A stretch of 64,000 bases of DNA from Rubrivivax sp. (GTDB lineage Bacteria; Pseudomonadota; Gammaproteobacteria; Burkholderiales; Burkholderiaceae_C), in the NCBI GenBank assembly GCA_016789955.1, contig JAEUPB010000094.1, forward strand, positions 33,262 through 97,261. The letters are read 5' to 3'. The notes below the pieces were generated by a model. The model was given only the letters and a program-made list of their open reading frames with translations. It made no database searches and was not told the origin of the DNA. Shown piece by piece: positions 27,992 to 36,666 of this stretch (its first letter is position 1; every line of letters starts with the position of its first letter). The translations under genes were made by a program, and so were the position numbers.

Positions 27992-29104
27992 TCATGTCTG
28001 CGCCCCCTTCACCATTTCAGCACGGGTCAGGATCGCATTGAGCGCGCGGTTGATGTAGTAGTTCGACCGGCCCACCTTGATCTTCTGCAGGAAGCCGCCG
28101 CTGGTGAGTGCATCGAGGTACTTTGTGGCCGTGAGCCGGGACACCTGGAGGTCCCGTTCGACGAACTCGATCTTCGTGTACGGGTGCATGAAGAGGTTGT
28201 TGATGAGGTCCTGGCTGTAGAAGCGGTGCGCCGCGCGGATGCGGTGCTTGTAGTCCAGCAGCGCGGCCTTGATGTCGGTGACGGTGGCGAGCGTCTGCGT
28301 CGCGGTCTCGGCCACCGCGGCGAGCATGTAGAGCACCCACCCTTCCCAGGCGTCCGGAGCGTCGGACCCTTCGCGCACGGCCTGCAGCAGGCGGTAGTAG
28401 GTCGACTTCTGCTGCACGATGGCGCGGCTCAGGTACAGCACCGGCGCGTCCAGCAGCCCCTTGTTCACCAGGAAGAGCACGTTGACGATGCGCCCGGTGC
28501 GGCCGTTGCCGTCGTAGAAGGGGTGGATGCTCTCGAACTGGTGGTGGACGATCGCCATCTTGATCAGCGGGTCGGCATCGAACAGGCCGTCGTCGTTGAT
28601 GAAGCGATCCAGGTCGCGCATCAGCGCCACGATGGCTTTCGGGTCCTGCGGGGGCGTGTAGACGATCCGCCCCGCGCCATCCTTCAGCGCCGTGCCGGGC
28701 AGCTTGCGCAACCCGGCCTCGTTCTGCTCCAGCTCGGCCTGAACCTCGACCATGTGGGTCGTGGTGAGCAGGCCTGCCTGCCGGACCCGTTCGAAACCCA
28801 CCCGCAACGCCTGCACGTAGTGCCGCACCTCCTTGGCGGCAGGGGAGGCGAACAGGTCGGCCCCGGTCGAGCTGCGGAACAACTCGTCGTGCGTCGTGAC
28901 GATGTTTTCGATCGCCGAGCTGTCCTTGGCCTCCTGGACTCCCAACGTGTTGATCAGGATGTCCTGGTTCGGCATGGTGGTCGCCAGGCCCTTCAACTCG
29001 GCCAGTCGACGCCCGGCCGTGGCGGTGGCCTTGAGGATCGAGGGAGTTTCGAAGTCCGCTGTGCGCAAGCGGGTGAGGGGCCGAAGCGGCGGCAGATCAG
29101 ACAT
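27992..29104 (-). CDS. class II Fic-domain protein with winged-helix C-terminus
   Basis: Protein of 370 residues. The catalytic Fic motif HPFYDGNGRTGR has its histidine at 194, expected to catalyse AMP transfer from ATP to a target side chain. An inhibitory-helix motif of the S/T-x-x-x-E-G/N type, SSAIEN (S62, E66), precedes it and marks a self-inhibited class II protein. The C-terminus (about 300-360) looks like a winged helix (LQVSRLTATKYLDALTSGGFLQ). Its base composition is visibly less GC-rich than its neighbours, and the promoter region is AT-rich. It sits between glcD and glcE. The target is unknown. An acquired, self-regulated module is the best reading (inference). Confidence 0.92.
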   Translation of the reverse strand: MSDLPPLRPLTRLRTADFETPSILKATATAGRRLAELKGLATTMPNQDILINTLGVQEAKDSSAIENIVTTHDELFRSSTGADLFASPAAKEVRHYVQALRVGFERVRQAGLLTTTHMVEVQAELEQNEAGLRKLPGTALKDGAGRIVYTPPQDPKAIVALMRDLDRFINDDGLFDADPLIKMAIVHHQFESIHPFYDGNGRTGRIVNVLFLVNKGLLDAPVLYLSRAIVQQKSTYYRLLQAVREGSDAPDAWEGWVLYMLAAVAETATQTLATVTDIKAALLDYKHRIRAAHRFYSQDLINNLFMHPYTKIEFVERDLQVSRLTATKYLDALTSGGFLQKIKVGRSNYYINRALNAILTRAEMVKGAQT

Positions 29105-29116
29105 GCAGCATCCGGT

Positions 29117-29178
29117 GATTTGCTATGCATGTTCGCACAACGTGCATAGTAAATCGCTCTTATCTATGCGCGTTGTGC
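29117..29178 (-). promoter_or_regulatory. nested inverted repeats in the fic promoter region
   Basis: Two overlapping palindromes precede fic. GATTTGCTATGCA (29117-29129) pairs with TGCATAGTAAATC (29143-29155) at 12 of 13 positions. GCACAACGTGCATA (29135-29148) pairs with TATGCGCGTTGTGC (29165-29178) at 13 of 14. The element CTATGCA or its complement occurs three times. The patch is AT-rich compared with its surroundings. It is a likely operator, perhaps bound by the winged helix of the Fic protein itself. Confidence 0.65.
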
Positions 29179-29209
29179 ACCCCCCGGGCTGTTCAGCAGG
29201 GCCGCCCGA

Positions 29210-30709
29210 TCAGAACCGCTCCAGCTCCGGGAACGGCAGCAGGCCCTTCTTCACATGCATCTTCCCGTACTCGGCGCAGCGGTGCAGCGTCGGGATCACC
29301 TTGCCTGGGTTCAGCAGGCCGGGCGGGTCGAAGGCGTGCTTCAGCCTTTCCATCTGCGTGCGTTCCTCGGGGCTGAACTGCACGCACATGCTGGAGAGCT
29401 TCTCCACGCCCACGCCGTGCTCGCCGGTGACGGTGCCGCCGAGTGCCACGCTGGTCTCCAGGATGTCGGCGCCGAACAGCTCGGCGCGGTGCAGCTGGTC
29501 GGGGTCGTTGACGTCGAACAGGATCAGCGGGTGCAGGTTGCCGTCGCCGGCATGGAACACGTTGCAGCAGCGCAGGCCGTACTTCGCTTCCATCGCCGCG
29601 ATCGCATGCAGGATGTCGGCCAGCCGCTTGCGCGGGATGGTGGAGTCCATGCACATGTAGTCGGGGCTGATGCGGCCCGACGCCGGGAACGCGTTCTTGC
29701 GGCCGCTCCAGAACTTGAGCCGCTGCGCCTCGTCCTTGCTCACTTCCATGCGCGTGGCGCCGCAGCCCGTCAGCACGTCGAGCATGCGGTCGACCTCCTC
29801 GGCCACCTCCTCGGGCGTGCCATCGCTCTCGCACAGCAGGATGGCAGCGGCGTCGAGGTCGTAGCCGGCGCGCACGAAGCCCTCGACGGCCGCGGTCATC
29901 GGCTTGTCCATCATCTCCAAGCCCGCGGGGATGATGCCCGCTGCGATGATCGCGGCCACCGCGTCGCCGGCCTTGGCGATGTCGTCGAAGCTGGCCATGA
30001 TGCAGCGCGCGAGTTGCGGCTTGGGCACCAGCTTCACGGTGGCCTCGATCGTCACCGCCAGCATGCCCTCGCTGCCCACCACCACCGGCAGCAGGTCCAG
30101 GCCCGGCACGTCGAGCGCCTCGGAGCCGAAGGTCACCGGCTCGCCGTCGACGGTGTAGCCGCGCACGCGCAGCACGTTGTGCACGGTCAGGCCGTACTTC
30201 AGGCAGTGCACGCCGCCGGAGTTCTCGGCGATGTTGCCGCCGATCGTGCAGGCGATCTGGCTCGACGGGTCGGGCGCGTAGTACAGGCCGTGCGGCGCCG
30301 CCGCCTCGCTGATCGCGAGGTTGCGCACGCCACCCTGCACGACGGCCGTGCGCGACACCGGGTCGATCTTCAGGATGCGGTTGAACTTGGCCAGCGACAG
30401 CGTGACGCCGAGCGCGTGCGGCAGCGCGCCGCCCGAGAGGCCCGTGCCCGCACCGCGCGCCACCACCGGCACCGCGAGGCGGTGGCAGGCGCGCAGCACC
30501 GCGGCGACCTGCTCCTCGGTCTCGGGCAGCGCCACCACCAGCGGCAGCTGGCGGTACGCGGTGAGGCCGTCGCACTCGTAGGGCACGGTGTCCTCGCGCC
30601 GCCACAGCAGCGCGTGCGCCGGCAGCACCGCCTGCAGCGCGGCCACCACCTCGGCCTGTCGCGTGCTGCGCTGCGCGGGGTCGGAGACGGGCTCGTTCGG
30701 GGCGTTCAT
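29210..30709 (-). CDS. glcD: glycolate oxidase catalytic subunit GlcD
   Basis: Protein of 499 residues, FAD-linked oxidase family. The FAD-binding PCMH domain spans about 50-230 (VVARGAGTGLSGGALPH, DPSSQIACTIGGNIAENSGG, VGSEGMLAVTIEATVKLVP). The C-terminal oxidase domain carries CCNVFHAGDGNLHPLILFD and GTVTGEHGVGVEK, with the catalytic histidines. It oxidises glycolate to glyoxylate with GlcE and GlcF. It is the first glc gene on this strand. Its stop is followed by the fic promoter region, so glcE and glcF may rely on fic transcription or on read-through. Confidence 0.95.
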   Translation of the reverse strand: MNAPNEPVSDPAQRSTRQAEVVAALQAVLPAHALLWRREDTVPYECDGLTAYRQLPLVVALPETEEQVAAVLRACHRLAVPVVARGAGTGLSGGALPHALGVTLSLAKFNRILKIDPVSRTAVVQGGVRNLAISEAAAPHGLYYAPDPSSQIACTIGGNIAENSGGVHCLKYGLTVHNVLRVRGYTVDGEPVTFGSEALDVPGLDLLPVVVGSEGMLAVTIEATVKLVPKPQLARCIMASFDDIAKAGDAVAAIIAAGIIPAGLEMMDKPMTAAVEGFVRAGYDLDAAAILLCESDGTPEEVAEEVDRMLDVLTGCGATRMEVSKDEAQRLKFWSGRKNAFPASGRISPDYMCMDSTIPRKRLADILHAIAAMEAKYGLRCCNVFHAGDGNLHPLILFDVNDPDQLHRAELFGADILETSVALGGTVTGEHGVGVEKLSSMCVQFSPEERTQMERLKHAFDPPGLLNPGKVIPTLHRCAEYGKMHVKKGLLPFPELERF

Positions 30710-30741
30710 CGCGGGCGCCACTTTAAGGGGTCGGCGAGCGC

Positions 30742-31887
30742 TCAACGCTCGCCGATGAACGCCGTCAGCACGCCGGTGTAGCCGTAGAGGTGATGGCGCG
30801 CGATCTCGCCGGCGGCGAAGAAGCCGGCCAGCGGCACGTCGCCCAGCGCGTGGCGCACGATCTGAAGCTCCGCCGACGGCGCGCCGAAGTGCGGCCCGCC
30901 CCGGCCCGTGCAACTGGCGTACAGCGCCCCGGCAAGCGGGCGGCCGACGGATTCGGCCTCGTCGCGGATCTCGGCACAGATGCGCACCAGGTCGCGCCGC
31001 GCCGCGGCCGGGTCGCGCGTGCAGAACGCCAGCCGCATGCCGGGCTCGACGAGGTCGCCCACCGCCACCGCGCCACGCGCCGGGTCCAGCCCGACGAGGT
31101 GGCGCACGCGGGTGTCGGTGCCGAACTGGCCGCCGCGCGCGAGCAGCGGGTCGTCGGGGTCCGACAGGCCGACGAGGGTCGCGCGCAGCTTCGGCAGCAG
31201 CGTGCGCGGGTCGTCGGCCGAGCCCACCTGCAGGTCCTGCAGCAGCAGCGGCAGCGCCGGCTCGCCGTCGAGCGCCACCACCACGTTGCGGTCGGCCTCG
31301 GTCACCGTGCGCTGCGGGCCGATCGGCTGGCAGCCCTGCGTGACGCGCGAGACGATCGGCACGTCGTCGCGCAGCGCCACGCCCGACAGGCCGCCCTCGT
31401 GCACCGAGCCGGCGAACTGCAGCGGCCGCGTGCGCGACGACACGAGCCCGCCGAACAGGTAGCCCGAGCCGGTGCGCTGCGCCAGTTCGTGCAGCAGCTC
31501 GTCGAGGTCGGGCGTGGCCGGGTCGGCGTGCACGAGCGCGCTGTCGGCCTCGGCCCAGGCCAACGGCGCCGCGCCCGAGTAGACGCGGAAACTCTCGCGC
31601 GGCAGGTCGCCGAGCATCAGCACGATGCCGGGTTCGTCGAAGAACTCGACGCCGCCGGCGGCCACGCCCATCGCCGCGCAGCCCACCCAGTGCACGTCGG
31701 GCCAGCGCTGCAGCAGCCGCTGCACGATCGCTTCGGCCGCGGCGGCATGCGTGTCGGCCACGTAGGCCACGCCCAGCGTCGGCACCAGCGGCGTGCGCGA
31801 GCAGGTGGCGTCGAGCATCGCCAGCGCGCGCTCCAGCGCCGTGGCCGCCGTGGCGTGCGCCGCGTGGCCGACCGCGAATCGGGTCAT
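30742..31887 (-). CDS. FIST-domain signal transduction protein
   Basis: Protein of 381 residues with an N-terminal FIST domain (about 25-215, GYLFGGLVSS block) and a FIST_C domain to the end (QGCQPIGPQRTVTEAD, SCTGRGGPHFG, AGFFAAGEIARHHLYGYTGVLTAF). FIST domains are proposed to bind small ligands such as amino acids and are found in signalling proteins. There is no kinase, cyclase or chemotaxis domain attached. It ends 33 bases before glcD on the same strand and begins 23 bases after phaM ends. Ligand unknown. Confidence 0.85.
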   Translation of the reverse strand: MTRFAVGHAAHATAATALERALAMLDATCSRTPLVPTLGVAYVADTHAAAAEAIVQRLLQRWPDVHWVGCAAMGVAAGGVEFFDEPGIVLMLGDLPRESFRVYSGAAPLAWAEADSALVHADPATPDLDELLHELAQRTGSGYLFGGLVSSRTRPLQFAGSVHEGGLSGVALRDDVPIVSRVTQGCQPIGPQRTVTEADRNVVVALDGEPALPLLLQDLQVGSADDPRTLLPKLRATLVGLSDPDDPLLARGGQFGTDTRVRHLVGLDPARGAVAVGDLVEPGMRLAFCTRDPAAARRDLVRICAEIRDEAESVGRPLAGALYASCTGRGGPHFGAPSAELQIVRHALGDVPLAGFFAAGEIARHHLYGYTGVLTAFIGER

Positions 31888-31909
31888 GGCGCGCGGGCCT
31901 GCGCCGGCG

Positions 31910-32575
31910 TCAGCGCTTGCGGCCGGCGCGCGGGGCCGCACCGGCGGCCCGCTCGACGGTCCTGCGCACGGCGGTGGACGCCACCTTCACCGGCAGCTCG
32001 ACGGCGCTCTTGGCCATCGCCTTCGCGGCCTCGGCGCCACTGGTCATCAGCGCCTGGGTGCCGGTGTCCTTCAGCGCGTTGGCGGCCAGTTCGGTGAACT
32101 GCTGCGTCAGCGCACCCCACCATTGCATCGGGTCCACGCCCGGGGCCGCGGGGGCGCTGGCCGCCGCGTCCGATTCGGCGGTCTTCGCGGCGCGCGGCTT
32201 GCGCGGTGCGCGCGGGGCTGGCGCAGGCGGGGCCTCGGCGGGTTCCGGGGCCGCCCGCGGCGCGGGGCTTGCCGCGGGCTTCATCGTGAAGGCCTCGCGC
32301 ATGCTGTCCATCGGTACGTTCATGCCCTTCAGCGTGGCCAGCGTCATGCGCTGCACCTCGAGCGCCTGGATGCTGGCCGAGAGCAGCTTGGCGTTCTGCT
32401 CCAGCCAGAACTGCACGGTGCGCAGCTGCTCGATGCGCTTCTCGATCTCCTCGGGGTCGAGTGTCGGCGCGATCCACTGGCTCATGTTGGGCAGCGTCTG
32501 CCCGGCGGACTTCATCAGGCCTTGCAGGAAGTCGAAACCGGGGACGAGCTTCGTGAAGTCGGCGGGGCCGGGCAT
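31910..32575 (-). CDS. phaM: PhaM-like polyhydroxyalkanoate granule protein
   Basis: Protein of 221 residues. The conserved N-terminal region FTKLVPGFDFLQGLM, MSQWIAPTLDPEEIEKRIEQLRTVQFWLEQNAKLL and LEVQRMTLATLKGM is that of PhaM. An Ala/Pro-rich linker with basic APRKPRAAKTAE follows, and the tail is positively charged. PhaM activates the PHA synthase and links storage granules to DNA through its basic tail. No other pha gene is in the window. The start at 32575 gives the expected MPGPADF beginning. Confidence 0.85.
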   Translation of the reverse strand: MPGPADFTKLVPGFDFLQGLMKSAGQTLPNMSQWIAPTLDPEEIEKRIEQLRTVQFWLEQNAKLLSASIQALEVQRMTLATLKGMNVPMDSMREAFTMKPAASPAPRAAPEPAEAPPAPAPRAPRKPRAAKTAESDAAASAPAAPGVDPMQWWGALTQQFTELAANALKDTGTQALMTSGAEAAKAMAKSAVELPVKVASTAVRRTVERAAGAAPRAGRKR

Positions 32576-32641
32576 GTCACCTCCGTGGCGCGCGATGCAT
32601 GCGCGATGGCGCGCATTGTGGGCCGCCGCGCACGGACGGCC

Positions 32642-33655
32642 TCAGCGGGTCAACACCACCCGCTCGACGGTGTAGCCGTGGCGCTCGGCGAGCAGCTTCG
32701 GCAGCGCGCGCGGGCCTGTCATGTGCAGCGCGCCGACGGCCGCGAAGACCTGCAGCCGGCGGCCGTCGTGCAGCGCGGCGATGCGCTCGGCCAGCACGTC
32801 GTTGCGGGCGTCGTTGAGCCGCGCGAACGAGGCGCGGTCGGCATCGTCGAGCAGGCACTCGCACCAGCGCGGGTAGTCCTGCAGCGCCTCGTAGTCGCCC
32901 CGCTCCCACACCTCGGCCAGGCGGCGCAGCACCGGCTGCGAGCGGCCTTCCTCGAGCTGCTTCAATGCGCGGTCGACTTCGCCGTGCCACTGCTCGGTGC
33001 GGGGCGGCAGCAGCGCGCTCACCTGCTGCGCGGCCGTCTCCAGCGAATGCACCGGGCGCTGCAGCGCACGGGCCGCCATGCTCAGCACGATCTCCTGTGC
33101 GTAGCGCGGGTCCAGCCGCTCGCGGCGGGCCTCGGCCAGCGTCAGCTGCATCAGCTGCACGAGCGGGTGCGTGTCGGGCTGCAGCGTGGTGCAGGCGCGC
33201 TCGGCGAGGCGCTCCAGGCGCTGGCGGTGGCCGGCGTCGAGCGTCGAATCCGCGGGCGGCAGGGCGTCCAGTGCGCGGGCGAAGTCGCCGGCCACCTGCG
33301 GGTCCAGCGGGTCGAGTTCGAGCGCCACGGCGTCGACGCTGCGCAGCGCCTCGCGCAAGCGCGGCCCCGGCGCGGCCCACTCGGCGCGGCCGACGTGCAG
33401 CGTGCCGTAGAGCCACGACACGCGGCCGTCGCGGGTCAGCCGCCAGAGGAAGCCGCGGTCGCGCGGCGTGGCGCGGGCGGCGGCCGTCGTGTCGGGCTCG
33501 GGCGGGCACTCGACAACTTGCGCCGCTTCGGCAGTGGCGGCCCGCGCCGGGTCCGGCCACACGGCGGGCCAGAAGCTCAGTGCCGCCGCGAGCCACGCGC
33601 AGGTCGTGCGGCGCCATCGCGGCCGCGTTCCGATCGGGCCCGGCGCCGGCGTCAT
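32642..33655 (-). CDS. TraB/GumN-family protein
   Basis: Protein of 337 residues with an N-terminal export signal (about 15-40, ending ARAA). The TraB/GumN domain has LTRDGRVSWLYGTLHVG with the GxxH motif, ALELDPLDPQ and the C-terminal VFAAVGALHMTGPRALPKLL. Families of this fold are suggested to be metal-dependent proteases, but this is not established for bacterial members. The start overlaps the stop of the retropepsin-like gene (ATGA), so the two are coupled. A cysteine pair in WCECLL may bind metal or form a disulfide. Confidence 0.82.
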   Translation of the reverse strand: MTPAPGPIGTRPRWRRTTCAWLAAALSFWPAVWPDPARAATAEAAQVVECPPEPDTTAAARATPRDRGFLWRLTRDGRVSWLYGTLHVGRAEWAAPGPRLREALRSVDAVALELDPLDPQVAGDFARALDALPPADSTLDAGHRQRLERLAERACTTLQPDTHPLVQLMQLTLAEARRERLDPRYAQEIVLSMAARALQRPVHSLETAAQQVSALLPPRTEQWHGEVDRALKQLEEGRSQPVLRRLAEVWERGDYEALQDYPRWCECLLDDADRASFARLNDARNDVLAERIAALHDGRRLQVFAAVGALHMTGPRALPKLLAERHGYTVERVVLTR

Positions 33656-34140
33656 CGCGTGGCGCCTCCCAGCTCGAACGTCAGCCCATTGGCGTCCTGT
33701 CGCCAGCGCAGCCGGCCGAGCACATCCATGCCCAGCAGCGGCGTGCCCAGGCCCGGCAGCGCGACGATGCGCAGCCGCTCGGCGCGCACGCCGCCTTCGA
33801 GCTGCAGTTCGGCCAGCACGACGCGCCCCTGCACCGGGCCGGCGGCGGTGTGCGACGTGATGTCCGCCAGCTCCGGCAGGCCGAGCTCGCGAGCCAGCGG
33901 CAGCGGGATCGCGCTGCCGCTGGCGCCAGTGTCGACGAGGAAGTCGACGGCGCGCGTGCCGATGCGGCCGGGCCAGTGGTAGTGGCCGTCGGCGGCCCGG
34001 CGCAGCACCACGGTCTGCCCGTCCACGGTGAAGCGCGCTTTCGTCTGCTGGCGTTCCCACGCCAGCACCGCGACGAACACGACCGTGAACACGACGGCGA
34101 AGACGGTGACCGTCTTCAGCACGCGGGGGAAGTCCCTCAT
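33652..34140 (-). CDS. retropepsin-like aspartic protease, membrane-anchored
   Basis: Protein of 162 residues with one N-terminal membrane segment (about 8-28). A single aspartic protease domain follows with the catalytic VDFLVDTGASGSAIP (DTGAS) and the downstream LLGMDVLGRL strand. Bacterial proteins of this size dimerise to form one active site, as retroviral proteases do. It overlaps the FAH gene upstream and the GumN-like gene downstream by four bases each. The coupling to a second putative protease family is noteworthy. Substrate unknown. Confidence 0.85.
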   Translation of the reverse strand: MRDFPRVLKTVTVFAVVFTVVFVAVLAWERQQTKARFTVDGQTVVLRRAADGHYHWPGRIGTRAVDFLVDTGASGSAIPLPLARELGLPELADITSHTAAGPVQGRVVLAELQLEGGVRAERLRIVALPGLGTPLLGMDVLGRLRWRQDANGLTFELGGATR

Positions 34141-35126
34141 CCGCCGGCAGGGGGCGCGACGCGCTGCTCGATCGTGCCGAACAGGCTCTGCCCGTCGGCG
34201 CCGGGCATCTCGATGCGGACGGTGTCACCGTGCGTCAGATAGGCGGTGGCGGGCGTTCCGTCGCGCAGGGTCTCGCGGGCGCGCAGCTCGACGATGCAGC
34301 AGCATCCGCGGCTCTCGTCCTCGTTGCTCACGGTGCCCGAGCCGATGATCGAGCCGGCCCGCACGCGCCGCGTGCGGGCGAGGTGGGCGATGAGCTGCCC
34401 GAACGAGAACGTCATCTCGGGGCCGGCATCGCAGCGGCCCACCACGCGCCCGTTCACGCGGCACTCGAGCGGCAGGTGCACGCGGCCGCCCTGCCACGCG
34501 GGGCCGAGTTCGTCGGGCGTGATCGCCACGGGGCTGAAGGCCGTGGCGGGCTTGCTCTGCACGAAGCCGAAGCCCTTTGCGAGCTCGGCCGGCACCAGCT
34601 CGCGCAAGGTCCAGTCGTTGGCCAGCATGACCAGCCGCACGCCTTCCAGCGCCTGCTCGACGGTGGCGCCCATCGGCACGTCGCCGGTGATCACCGCCAG
34701 CTCGCCTTCGAAGTCGATGCCCCAGGCTTCGTTGGCGAATCGGGCCTCGTCGGTGGGGCCCTGCAGGTCGTCGCTGCCGCCCTGGTACATCAGCGGATCG
34801 GTGCGCAGGCTGTCGGGCACGTCGACGCCGCGCGCACGGCGCACCAGCGCCACGTGGTTCAGGTAGGCCGAGCCGTCGGCCCACTGATGGGCGCGCGGCA
34901 GCGGGGCCATCGCCAGCCGCGGGTCGAAGGGGAAGGCATGCCGCGCCTTGCCTTGGTTCAGCGTGGCGTACAGGTCCTCGAGCTGCGGCGACAGGTAGTT
35001 CCAGTCGTCCAGCACCTGCTGCATCCGCGTGGCGATGCCCGCCGCGTAGTGGGCACTCGCGAGATCGCGCGAAACGACCGCCAGCTGCCCGTCGCGCGAG
35101 CCGTCCTTGATCGAGGCGAGTTTCAT
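34137..35126 (-). CDS. fumarylacetoacetate hydrolase family protein
   Basis: Protein of 329 residues of the FAH superfamily. Metal-binding and catalytic blocks include WGIDFEGELAVITGDVP, VMLANDWTLREL, FGFVQSKPATAFSP and RAGSIIGSGTVSNED. The family hydrolyses C-C bonds of acyl-pyruvate or fumarylacetoacetate-like substrates with a divalent metal. It is the first gene of a coupled trio with the retropepsin-like and GumN-like genes. Tyrosine-degradation genes are absent here, so the exact substrate is open. Divergent from the DUF3108 gene with 17 bases between the starts. Confidence 0.87.
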   Translation of the reverse strand: MKLASIKDGSRDGQLAVVSRDLASAHYAAGIATRMQQVLDDWNYLSPQLEDLYATLNQGKARHAFPFDPRLAMAPLPRAHQWADGSAYLNHVALVRRARGVDVPDSLRTDPLMYQGGSDDLQGPTDEARFANEAWGIDFEGELAVITGDVPMGATVEQALEGVRLVMLANDWTLRELVPAELAKGFGFVQSKPATAFSPVAITPDELGPAWQGGRVHLPLECRVNGRVVGRCDAGPEMTFSFGQLIAHLARTRRVRAGSIIGSGTVSNEDESRGCCCIVELRARETLRDGTPATAYLTHGDTVRIEMPGADGQSLFGTIEQRVAPPAGG

Positions 35127-35143
35127 GGTGGCACCATTGTGGC

Positions 35144-36268
35144 GTGAGCCTCGTGCACACCCGCCCCCTCGCCCGTCCCCTGCCCCGGGCCGCCCCGCTG
35201 GCGGCGGCGGCGGTGCTGGCGCTGCTGTTGCACGGCGTGCTGCTGGGGCTGGTGCCGCTGGGCGCCGGCTTCGGGCTCGACGAGGCCGTGCGGCCGGTGA
35301 TGCGTGCGCGGCAGATCGTGCTGGCACCGCCGCAGCCGGCGCCACCCCCGGCCGCGCCTGCCCGCCGGGCGCGTGCGCCGGCGGCGACGCAGGCCAAGCG
35401 CGTGGCGGCGGGGCCCGACGAGGCGCGCGCCGCGGACGCTCCGGCTCCCGCCCTCGCCCCGCCGGCGGAGCCGGCGCCCGCGCCGGTCACCGCAGACCGC
35501 GACGGCGCGCCTCCGGCGGCCGAGCCGCCGGCCGAGGCCGTTGCGCCGATCGACGCCGGCGCCGCGCCGCCACCCCCCGCGGCCGAGGCCGGCGGTGTGC
35601 AGATGCCCACGTACGCGACGCGGCTGCCACCGGCCGCCGTGCTGCGCTTCGAACTGCGCCGCGCCGGGCTCTCCGGCGAGGGCGAGCTCGCCTGGCAGCC
35701 GCGCTCGGACGGCTACGCGATGGTGATGAACGCCCGTGCCTTCGGCCTGCAGCTGATCACCTGGGCCAGCGACGGCGGCTACGACCCGCACGGCCTGGCG
35801 CCGACGCGCTTCGTCGACCAGCGCCGCGCGCGCGATGTGCGGGCCGCCAACTTCCAGCGCGAGGCCGGCAAGATCACCTTCTCCGGCCCGCCGGTGGAGT
35901 ATCCGCTGGTGCCCGGTGCACAGGACCGGCTGTCGTGGATGGTGCAGCTGCCGGCGATCGTGGCGGCCGCACCCGAGGCCTTCCCCGACGGCACGCGCAT
36001 CCCCCTCTTCGTGGTGGGGGCGCGGGGCGATGGCGATGTCTGGACCTTCGTCGTGCAGGGTACCGAGCCGGTGGAGACGCACGGCGGCACCGTGGGCGCC
36101 GCGGTGCGGCTGCTGCGCGAGCCGCGCAAACCGTTCGACACCCGCGTGGAGGTATGGCTGGACCCGGCGCGCCACCACCTGCCGGTGCGGGTGAAGCTGA
36201 CGCTGGCGCAGACGGGCGAGGGCAACGAGTTCGTGCTGCGCGAGATGACGGTGGCGCCGGGCTCTTGA
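35144..36268 (+). CDS. DUF3108 protein with TonB-like proline-rich linker
   Basis: Protein of 374 residues starting at GTG 35144. An N-terminal membrane segment (about 20-45) precedes a Pro/Ala-rich linker (about 62-145) resembling the TonB spacer. A DUF3108 domain follows (about 155-370), with YATRLPPAAVLRFELRR, WLDPARHHLPVRVKLT and RFVDQRRARDVRAANF-type blocks. The domain is expected in the periplasm and may adopt a lipoprotein-carrier-like beta fold, which is inference. It lies divergent from the FAH gene. Function unknown. Confidence 0.8.
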   Translation: MSLVHTRPLARPLPRAAPLAAAAVLALLLHGVLLGLVPLGAGFGLDEAVRPVMRARQIVLAPPQPAPPPAAPARRARAPAATQAKRVAAGPDEARAADAPAPALAPPAEPAPAPVTADRDGAPPAAEPPAEAVAPIDAGAAPPPPAAEAGGVQMPTYATRLPPAAVLRFELRRAGLSGEGELAWQPRSDGYAMVMNARAFGLQLITWASDGGYDPHGLAPTRFVDQRRARDVRAANFQREAGKITFSGPPVEYPLVPGAQDRLSWMVQLPAIVAAAPEAFPDGTRIPLFVVGARGDGDVWTFVVQGTEPVETHGGTVGAAVRLLREPRKPFDTRVEVWLDPARHHLPVRVKLTLAQTGEGNEFVLREMTVAPGS

Positions 36269-36315
36269 AATCCCTGCCGGGCGGCCGATATGGTCTGCAC
36301 GGAGGTCTTCTTGCG

Positions 36316-36588
36316 ATGCAGATGCTCTACAACTCGGACAGCTACGTGGTCGTTCGGTTCGAACTCGAGCCGCAGCCGGCGGCGGGTGAGTCCAACGTGC
36401 CCGGCACCGGTGGTTACGAGATCGTCGACAAGTTCGCGCGCAAGGAGATCTTCATCGTCGGGATGCTGGCGGAGCGCTTCCAGCAGGGCGTGCAGGCGAT
36501 CGCCGACGACAACCCCAGCGAGGAACGCTTCGACGAGTTCATCGCGGGCTTCACCACGCTGGCGCAACAGCCCGTCACGCTGCACTGA
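36316..36588 (+). CDS. DUF3567 small conserved protein
   Basis: Protein of 90 residues starting MQMLYNSDSYVVVRFEL, the usual beginning of DUF3567 proteins of Burkholderiales. Other landmarks are GGYEIVDKFARKEIFI and GMLAERFQQGVQ. It has no signal peptide or membrane segment. A GGAGG ribosome site at 36301-36305 lies ten bases before the ATG. The function is unknown; its presence is good evidence of the taxonomic placement. Confidence 0.88.
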   Translation: MQMLYNSDSYVVVRFELEPQPAAGESNVPGTGGYEIVDKFARKEIFIVGMLAERFQQGVQAIADDNPSEERFDEFIAGFTTLAQQPVTLH

Positions 36589-36666
36589 CGCAGCCGCCGG
36601 GCACTTGCCCCGGCGCGGCCGCTGCGACAAGATCGTGCGCACCACGGTCCCCGAGCCCGCGCGCCA

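Noticed and set aside
35129-35143. TGGCACCATTGTGGC resembling a sigma-54 promoter
   Set aside because: It ends one base before the GTG start of the DUF3108 gene, so transcription would begin inside the gene, and it is part of an ATGGTG/CACCAT palindrome around the divergent starts.
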